Source: Candidatus Aminicenantota bacterium (GTDB lineage: Bacteria > Acidobacteriota > Aminicenantia > UBA2199). Taken from it: a stretch of 11,603 nucleotides of DNA. Positions within the stretch are counted from its first letter, which is position 1; the number at the start of each line of letters is the position of its first letter. The notes beneath the pieces were generated by a model, which saw nothing but the letters and a program-made list of their open reading frames with translations, ran no database searches and was not told the DNA's origin. Position numbers and translations under genes: made by a program. Below, piece after piece: positions 7,370 to 11,603 of this stretch. Where the stretch lies: NCBI GenBank assembly GCA_020355945.1, contig CP070627.1, forward strand, positions 7,997,048 through 8,008,650, read 5' to 3'.

Positions 7370-7381
7370 TACTCCCCTTCT
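7345..7381 (+). repeat. Dispersed repeat copy A (REP-like), left of the VWFA gene
   Basis: Starts GGCAGAAG, has two extra G relative to copy C, then GGGACAGGTAATTAATAC. AGAAGGGG at 7348-7355 pairs perfectly with CCCCTTCT at 7374-7381 around an 18-nt loop, so this copy can fold by itself. It is inverted with respect to copy B at the other side of the VWFA gene. Confidence 0.8.
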
Positions 7382-7526
7382 TCTTCATTCTTCTTCTCTC
7401 TTTCTTCCAGGTACCGGACTAGATTTGCAGATTCCCTTTAACTGTCCTTTTTATGTAACATATTCGGTTGACTTCAGTTGGAATCAAAATTGCTTAAGAA
7501 TAATAGCGTTTTTAAGGAGGATGATT
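7382..7526 (+). other. Pyrimidine-rich leader before the VWFA gene
   Basis: Begins with a strand-biased C/T tract (TTCTTCATTCTTCTTCTCTC) and ends with AAGGAGG at 7514-7520. TTGACT at 7468-7473 resembles a -35 box, but no acceptable -10 lies at 16-18 nt. No RNA gene or coding sequence is supported here. Confidence 0.4.
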
Positions 7527-8996
7527 ATGATGATTTTGGGGAATAAAGAGTTAAAAAAAGCGATTATTTTCTATCTTATCTTTTTATGTGTGGGATTTTC
7601 GCTGGCAGTCAATGAAATCGAGAAGGGCCCAATTCACTATGAAATTGGGGTTCATGCTCAACTGGTTCCTATTTATGCAGTGGATTCAAAAGGCAACCCA
7701 ATTTACGATCTGAAAGAAGACGAACTAGAGCTATATGTCAACGGAAAGCCTTTCAAAGTAATAAGTTTTACCAATTACACGTTTGAAGGAAATGAGAGGC
7801 GGGATGGGGAGAGGAAAAAAAATCAATACGCACAGGAACGGTTGAATTTCATTATTATTGACGCATTGAACAACTCCCCCAGCGGTTTGAGGCGGAGCAA
7901 AAAAATTGCTAAAGGTATTATTGAAGCAGGAGTATCAGGCGATGCATTTATTGTTCTTACCAACCATTATATCACAGGCATTCAATATGTGATCGGACCT
8001 GAAAAAAGCAAAAGGAAATTACTCCAGGCTGTTGATGATGTGTTTCTCTTTCGGGTGTGGGAGCGAATGAGTTCGAAATGTTTTAACCGATTATATCACA
8101 GTAGGGATATTAAAGAATTTGAGTCCCAATTATGTATAATAAGTAAAAAGGAAGCCTGGAATGCCAGGCAGAGTTACAGAGAAAAGTTGAAACATTTCGC
8201 CCTTGGGATGTCACAACTTCAATATGCCCTTGTAACGATCCCACAGCCAAAAATTGCTTATTTAATTTCTTCCGGCATACCGCCTGCAGCCTGGTGGGGC
8301 ACTGGCAAGATAGAATATTATAGGTTTTTAAAAGAAGCTGTTATCGCGGTTAATTGTGGGGGCAGTATGCTGTACCTGATCAACCCTTTAAAAAATAGGC
8401 TGAAGTCCATGAACAGTTTAAGGTACATGGCAAAGATTGGTGGAGGGAAGTATTTTGGCGGTCCAGATATTGAAAAAGTTGTAAAACTGGTAAAGAAAAA
8501 TACTGCTGCCTACTATGAACTGGCCTTTTCACCTTCACCTGATATGGGGGTTGGGAATAAGCTTTTAATAAAGGTAAAATGCAAACGAAAGGGTGTTAAG
8601 TTAAGTACTATCCGTCACAGTCAACAGAGGGTCTCTTATACAGCGATGTCGCCCATTCAGAAAAAGATATTTGCGCTTAATGTGATCAACAACGGAAGTT
8701 GGAGCCGGAAGTTTGGCCGTGTGCAAAAAGTATTTTTTGTACCATCTCAAAAGGCAGCCAATAATCACCACTGCATTAAAGAAGTTGAAGTTCTGATCCC
8801 GGAAATGATGAGAAATCTCCCGGTTGAACTATTTATAATAAATGTGGACCCCAACACGCTGAAGGCTGATATTAAATTGGTTAAAAAGGTGGTCAAGGGG
8901 ACGGAAAAAATCAAAATTAGGACTGAGAAAGGTAAAACTCAGCACATCGTAATCGTAGAGCCCATCAACGCCTATTGTATTTACGGTCGAGTATGA
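7527..8996 (+). CDS. Exported VWFA-related domain protein (acidobacterial type)
   Basis: A 489-residue protein whose first 27 residues form a signal peptide or anchor (KKAIIFYLIFLCVGFSLA). It follows the layout of the VWFA-related family common in Acidobacteria: an opening beta-sandwich-like stretch (LVPIYAVDSKGNPIYDLKEDELELYVNGKPFKV, about 46-78), a von Willebrand A-like core (RLNFIIIDALNNSPSG, about 105-120; KIAYLISSGIPPA mid-protein), and a closing IGGGKYFGG / AYYELAFSPSPD / LLIKVKCKRKGVKLS segment. About 100 further residues follow, without a recognised fold. The metal-site motif DxSxS is replaced by DALNNS, so metal binding is doubtful. A longer in-frame opening from 7305 overlaps the repeat; AAGGAGG six nt before 7527 fixes the start. 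Function is unknown, perhaps surface binding. Confidence 0.8.
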   Translation: MMILGNKELKKAIIFYLIFLCVGFSLAVNEIEKGPIHYEIGVHAQLVPIYAVDSKGNPIYDLKEDELELYVNGKPFKVISFTNYTFEGNERRDGERKKNQYAQERLNFIIIDALNNSPSGLRRSKKIAKGIIEAGVSGDAFIVLTNHYITGIQYVIGPEKSKRKLLQAVDDVFLFRVWERMSSKCFNRLYHSRDIKEFESQLCIISKKEAWNARQSYREKLKHFALGMSQLQYALVTIPQPKIAYLISSGIPPAAWWGTGKIEYYRFLKEAVIAVNCGGSMLYLINPLKNRLKSMNSLRYMAKIGGGKYFGGPDIEKVVKLVKKNTAAYYELAFSPSPDMGVGNKLLIKVKCKRKGVKLSTIRHSQQRVSYTAMSPIQKKIFALNVINNGSWSRKFGRVQKVFFVPSQKAANNHHCIKEVEVLIPEMMRNLPVELFIINVDPNTLKADIKLVKKVVKGTEKIKIRTEKGKTQHIVIVEPINAYCIYGRV

Positions 8997-9010
8997 AGGG
9001 GAAAAGGGAT

Positions 9011-9034
9011 GTACTAATTACCTGTCACCTTCTT
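9011..9034 (-). repeat. Dispersed repeat copy B, right of the VWFA gene
   Basis: Reverse-complement copy: GTACTAATTACCTGTC at 9011-9026 is an exact 16-bp inverted match to 9342-9357 of copy C, followed by ACCTTCTTGTCC related to the outer end of the other copies. It begins 14 bp after the VWFA stop codon and, read on the minus strand, supplies the stop codon of the decayed lipoprotein gene. Confidence 0.85.
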
Positions 9035-9240
9035 GTCCTGTTTTTGTCTCTTCTTCCACCAATTATCCCACTGAGCAAAATAATCGAAATCTTCACCGGT
9101 TATCTTTTTTAGTGCTAATAGCGCTGCTTCTCGAAGATATTTTTTTTACAGGCCTCTTCCCAGTCGCTTTCTACGCTGGAACAGGCGGCCCCAAGAAGAA
9201 GGACAATGGCTATTAAAATACACCATAAGAAAGGTGCCAG
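9014..9240 (-). pseudogene. Decayed lipoprotein/HEAT-like gene with frameshift
   Basis: Read on the minus strand, a hydrophobic lipoprotein-like leader (FLWCILIAIVLLLGAACSS) is followed by ESDWEEACKKN, resembling the DWExAKKxNT opening of repeat-containing exported proteins. At a run of eight T (9140-9147) the frame ends soon after, but the neighbouring frame continues as KYLREAALLALKKITGEDF, then WDNWWKKRQKQDKK, which resembles the C-terminal end of HEAT-repeat proteins, and stops within repeat copy B. One extra base in the homopolymer would join the two. No ATG start is present; CTG at 9238-9240 is the only nearby candidate. The body of the protein between leader and tail seems deleted. Parts are recognised by pattern only. 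Confidence 0.5.
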
Positions 9241-9331
9241 GCAAGAAAAATTTTTGTAGCAAAGATCAAGGAAGGATTCAAGTTGATTGTCACTGTAATC
9301 CCCCCAATATTGATGGGTGAAGAGTTTGGAA

Positions 9332-9360
9332 GGCAGAAGTGGACAGGTAATTAGTACGCC
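9332..9360 (+). repeat. Dispersed repeat copy C, left of the ATPase gene
   Basis: GGCAGAAGTGGACAGGTAAT followed by TAGTACGCC. It shares the GGCAGAAG left edge with copy A, a 16-bp exact inverted core with copy B, and the TACGCC right edge with copy D. It lies 108 bp before the ATPase start codon. Confidence 0.85.
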
Positions 9361-9398
9361 GGTACAAATGATGAAAAACAAGGTAAAAATGATATGAT

Positions 9399-9427
9399 TT
9401 GCTTTACTCCATCACTTTTGATAAAAT
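9399..9427 (+). promoter_or_regulatory. Candidate promoter of the ATPase-nuclease gene
   Basis: TTGCTT and TAAAAT are separated by 17 nt, about 40 nt before the start codon. It lies between repeat copy C and the gene, so the gene would carry its own promoter inside the repeat-bounded unit. Confidence 0.5.
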
Positions 9428-9467
9428 AGGTGCGAAATGCCAGAGAAAACAGAAAAAGGAGCCGGAC

Positions 9468-11078
9468 ATGAGACGATTTAGCTCGTATGGGCCAATTAAT
9501 AATAAACTGCATTATTATGTCCCCCGGGAAGAATTGATTAATAGGGCATATACACAACTAATAGGCGAGAATCCCCCTGAAGGCGGCCATTATATAACCG
9601 TATGGGCACCCCGGCAGTGCGGTAAAACCTGGATCATGCAGCAAGTTCTCTTTCGCTTGAAAAAAGACCCTCAATTTGATGTACTCAAAATCAACCTGGA
9701 AAACCTCAAAGAGGAAACTGATGTCGCAACCATCATCAATACCATTGCAGAAGAAATCCTGGAGGGATTAAATAAGCCAGTCACTACCATTAACACCCAG
9801 ACACAATTCCAGAAAATATTTAAAAGGGATTTTATAGATAAACCCCTTATTTTAATATTAGACGAATTTGACGCCCTGTGGGAAAAAGCAATCAATGCCG
9901 TGGTAAGTGCGTTTAGAAATATTTACATTAAGCGCCTGGATGAAATCGCCAAACCCACGGGGCAAAAATCCTATCTCCTTCATGCCGTGGCCTTAATCGG
10001 GGTACGCAGTGTCCTGGGAATCGAAAATAAAAAAGGCTCACCCTTTAACATCCAGCGCAGCGTTCATATCCCCAACCTCACCTTTGACGAAACCAAGCAC
10101 CTGTTCGGGTGGTATGAAAAAGAAAGCAGTCAAAAGATAGAACCGGCAGTTATTGAAAGCGTGTACCGGGAAACCAATGGACAACCGGGATTGACTTGCT
10201 GGTTCGGGGAATTACTCACCGAAGGATTTGAAGATTATACCAACGATAAAAGCCGACCCATTACCCCGGACAAATTCGAGGAAGTGCTGGCGGCCGCCAT
10301 CAACATCTTACCCAACAACAACATCTTAAATATTATCAGCAAAGCCAGTGAAGAAGAACATAAAGGCGATGTACTGGACTTGTTTAAAACCGATCAAAAG
10401 GTGGAATTTACCTATGATGATAAATCACTCAATTTTTTGTATATGAATGGGGTGATTGACAGGGAAAAAGAATCCCGCACCAAATATTATGTAAAATTTG
10501 CCTACCCTTTTGTCCAGAAACGATTGTTTAATTATTTTTCCAGGGAGTTATTTCATTATATGGGAAAACTGTATGATTCTTTTGACATCCCGGATAATGT
10601 GATCACCAAGACACACCTGGAAATCCGTAACCTGCTCAGGTTGTATGAAACCTATTTGAAAAAGAACCGGGGCTGGTTGTTGAAGGATGCGCCGCGGCGG
10701 AGTGATATGAGGATTTTTGAAGCGGTATATCATTTCAATTTGTATTCTTACCTAAAGCAGTTTCTAGGTACTGAAGGCGGGAATGTTATTCCTGAATTTC
10801 CAACCGGGAATGGTAAAATCGATTTAATCATCACCTATGCCGGTGAGCGATATGGGCTCGAGGTGAAATCCTACAGCACGCGGGGGAATTACAGTCATGC
10901 CCTGGTGAATGCGTCACAATACGGCAAACAGTTGGGGCTGGGTGAGATTTTTTTGTTATTTTTTGTAGAAACCATCGATGAAGAAAACCGCAGCAGATAT
11001 GAGAAGGATTACCTGGATGAAACCACCGGTGTTAGAGTCGTGCCTATTTTCGTGGAGACAGGGCTGGCAGGGGAATAA
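9468..11078 (+). CDS. AAA-like ATPase fused to a PD-(D/E)XK-like nuclease domain
   Basis: A 536-residue protein with no signal peptide or membrane segment. An N-terminal MRRFSSYGPINNKLHYYVPR leads into an ATPase domain with a Walker A variant APRQCGKT (about 47-54) and Walker B LILILDEFDAL (about 127-137). The region resembles AAA-like ATPases multiplied in cyanobacteria and some uncultured bacterial phyla. A helical middle follows (GQPGLTCWFGELL, FEEVLAAAINIL, SLNFLYMNGVI). The C-terminal part carries PEF, GKIDLII and GLEVKSYST (about 441-470), the spacing E...D...ExK of PD-(D/E)XK nucleases. AAGGAG six nt before 9468 fixes the start; an in-frame opening from 9399 overlaps the promoter. It stands alone between repeats C and D. 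An NTP-driven nuclease, perhaps in defence or element maintenance, is inferred. Confidence 0.8.
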   Translation: MRRFSSYGPINNKLHYYVPREELINRAYTQLIGENPPEGGHYITVWAPRQCGKTWIMQQVLFRLKKDPQFDVLKINLENLKEETDVATIINTIAEEILEGLNKPVTTINTQTQFQKIFKRDFIDKPLILILDEFDALWEKAINAVVSAFRNIYIKRLDEIAKPTGQKSYLLHAVALIGVRSVLGIENKKGSPFNIQRSVHIPNLTFDETKHLFGWYEKESSQKIEPAVIESVYRETNGQPGLTCWFGELLTEGFEDYTNDKSRPITPDKFEEVLAAAINILPNNNILNIISKASEEEHKGDVLDLFKTDQKVEFTYDDKSLNFLYMNGVIDREKESRTKYYVKFAYPFVQKRLFNYFSRELFHYMGKLYDSFDIPDNVITKTHLEIRNLLRLYETYLKKNRGWLLKDAPRRSDMRIFEAVYHFNLYSYLKQFLGTEGGNVIPEFPTGNGKIDLIITYAGERYGLEVKSYSTRGNYSHALVNASQYGKQLGLGEIFLLFFVETIDEENRSRYEKDYLDETTGVRVVPIFVETGLAGE

Positions 11079-11092
11079 GAACAGAAGGCAAC

Positions 11093-11134
11093 AGAAGGGG
11101 ACAGACTCTTACCTGCTTACCTGGCTCTTACCTG
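11093..11134 (+). repeat. Half copy E of the dispersed repeat plus short direct repeats
   Basis: AGAAGGGGACAG (11093-11104) matches the outer half of the repeat family and is an exact 12-bp inverted match to CTGTCCCCTTCT at 11210-11221 of copy D. It is followed by CTCTTACCTG at 11106-11115, CTTACCTG at 11116-11123 and CTCTTACCTG at 11125-11134. The inner half of the family repeat is absent. Confidence 0.65.
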
Positions 11135-11194
11135 CAAGTATTCCCAGTAATTATGAGTGATTGCCATGAAAATATCATAAAAGTTAACCACAAA

Positions 11195-11221
11195 GGCGTA
11201 CTAAATTATCTGTCCCCTTCT
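11195..11221 (-). repeat. Dispersed repeat copy D, right of the ATPase gene
   Basis: GGCGTACTAAATTATCTGTC then CCCTTCT is the reverse complement of the family sequence, with one substitution and one extra base relative to copy C. Inverted with C, it brackets the ATPase-nuclease gene. With half copy E it can form a 12-bp stem enclosing about 105 nt. Confidence 0.8.
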
Positions 11222-11237
11222 TTTAAAAATAAAAAAA

Positions 11238-11295
11238 CAAAAGCTTTTGCGGGGGGTCCAGGGGGGGCGGTTTTTTCAAAAAGAGCCCCCCCTGG
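11238..11295. repeat. Palindrome and strong GC hairpin
   Basis: CAAAAGCTTTTG (11238-11249) is a perfect palindrome. CCAGGGGGGGC (11258-11268) pairs perfectly with GCCCCCCCTGG (11285-11295); the loop itself holds TTTTT and AAAAA that can extend pairing. No U-run follows on the plus strand, so it is not a standard intrinsic terminator in that direction. It may be an intergenic repeat hairpin that stops or protects transcripts. Confidence 0.8.
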
Positions 11296-11299
11296 TCAC

Positions 11300-11328
11300 T
11301 TGATTTAATAAGAAAAATGATATATCTT
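11300..11328 (+). promoter_or_regulatory. Candidate promoter of the transglutaminase-like gene
   Basis: TTGATT and TATCTT are separated by 17 nt, immediately downstream of the GC hairpin and about 20 nt before the start codon of the last gene. A single moderate match in A/T-rich DNA. Confidence 0.35.
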
Positions 11329-11347
11329 ATTAGAGAGGTTGATGCTA

Positions 11348-11603
11348 ATGGTAATAACAATTTCTGAGGAAGATTTGCACATATATTTACAGCCGACGCA
11401 ATTCATTGACAGTGACTCTCCCGGGGTGATGGAGTTTACCCGATCCGTCATTGACCCTGTTGAAACAGATATTGAACGGGGGGTGAAACTCTATTATGTT
11501 GTTCGTGACCTGGTTCGTTACAGCCCTTATGGGATCGGTTTCAGTCCGGAGAGGTATAAAGCCAGTTGGGTGTTACGTGAAAAAATTGGTTTTTGTATTC
11601 AGA
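11348..11603 (+). CDS. Transglutaminase-like protein, N-terminal part (runs off window)
   Basis: Eighty-five codons are visible. The pattern FIDSDSPGVMEFTRSVID, then ERGVKLYYVVRDLVRYSPYG, and REKIGFCIQ at the edge, is that of bacterial transglutaminase-like (papain-fold) proteins: paired helices before a G-x-C, where the cysteine is the catalytic nucleophile; the His and Asp would lie outside the window. No signal peptide is present, so it is likely cytoplasmic. AGAGAGG lies nine nt before ATG 11348; ATG 11342 is in frame but only three nt from it, so the inner start is preferred. Substrate and role are unknown. Confidence 0.72.
   Translation, partial: MVITISEEDLHIYLQPTQFIDSDSPGVMEFTRSVIDPVETDIERGVKLYYVVRDLVRYSPYGIGFSPERYKASWVLREKIGFCIQ

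Noticed and set aside
7305..7526. N-terminal extension of the VWFA protein
   Set aside because: It runs through repeat copy A and a pyrimidine tract, and a perfect AAGGAGG followed by a signal peptide fixes the start at 7527.
9115..9381. An 88-codon minus-strand gene starting with TTG
   Set aside because: It starts in the flank of repeat C without a ribosome site; only its last third resembles a protein, and that part belongs to the frameshifted remnant.
11258..11295. Intrinsic terminator of the ATPase gene
   Set aside because: The hairpin is strong but lies 180 bp downstream and is not followed by a U-run on the plus strand.

Overview
The window reads as a bacterial chromosome segment of moderate GC content, with Shine-Dalgarno-led genes of ordinary density on the left and a looser, repeat-rich accessory region on the right. 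Several protein types point towards an Acidobacteriota / Aminicenantes-like lineage: a VWFA-related secreted protein of the kind common in Acidobacteria, an AAA-like ATPase with a nuclease-like tail, and a secreted M28 peptidase beside a LolA-like protein. This placement is inferred from protein style; no marker gene was compared with a database.

Left block, minus strand (1-3227): a secreted PA-domain M28 metallopeptidase, a LolA-like exported protein, and the N-terminal two thirds of queA (tRNA queuosine synthesis), closely spaced and probably one transcript. A 121-bp divergent gap separates it from the plus-strand metabolic operon (3349-6439): LeuC-type large subunit, LeuD-type small subunit (4-bp ATGA overlap), an array of eight 7-bp repeats, and a 395-residue isocitrate/isopropylmalate-family dehydrogenase. 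The dehydrogenase motifs fit a tricarboxylate substrate (isocitrate or homoisocitrate) better than isopropylmalate. The trio may therefore carry out an aconitase-plus-isocitrate-dehydrogenase sequence rather than leucine synthesis.

A minus-strand VapBC-type toxin-antitoxin pair (6473-7107) with a near-consensus promoter marks the start of the accessory region. Next come a 29-codon relic of a second antitoxin-like gene, a secreted VWFA-related protein (7527-8996), a decayed lipoprotein/HEAT-like gene on the minus strand, an AAA-like ATPase fused to a PD-(D/E)XK-like nuclease domain (9468-11078), a strong GC-rich hairpin, and the start of a transglutaminase-like gene running off the right edge.

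The most unusual feature is a short dispersed repeat (core close to AGAAGGGGACAGGTAATTAG, then TACGCC). It occurs as copy A at 7345, B at 9011, C at 9332, a half copy E at 11093 and D at 11195. A and B are inverted and bracket the VWFA gene; C and D are inverted and bracket the ATPase gene. The flanking gene fragments run into A from the left and B from the right, and both end in the same repeat-encoded Thr-Gly-Asn-stop. This suggests that the repeats are the inward-facing ends of inserted cassettes, or REP-like elements that settled in broken genes. No transposase is present in the window.
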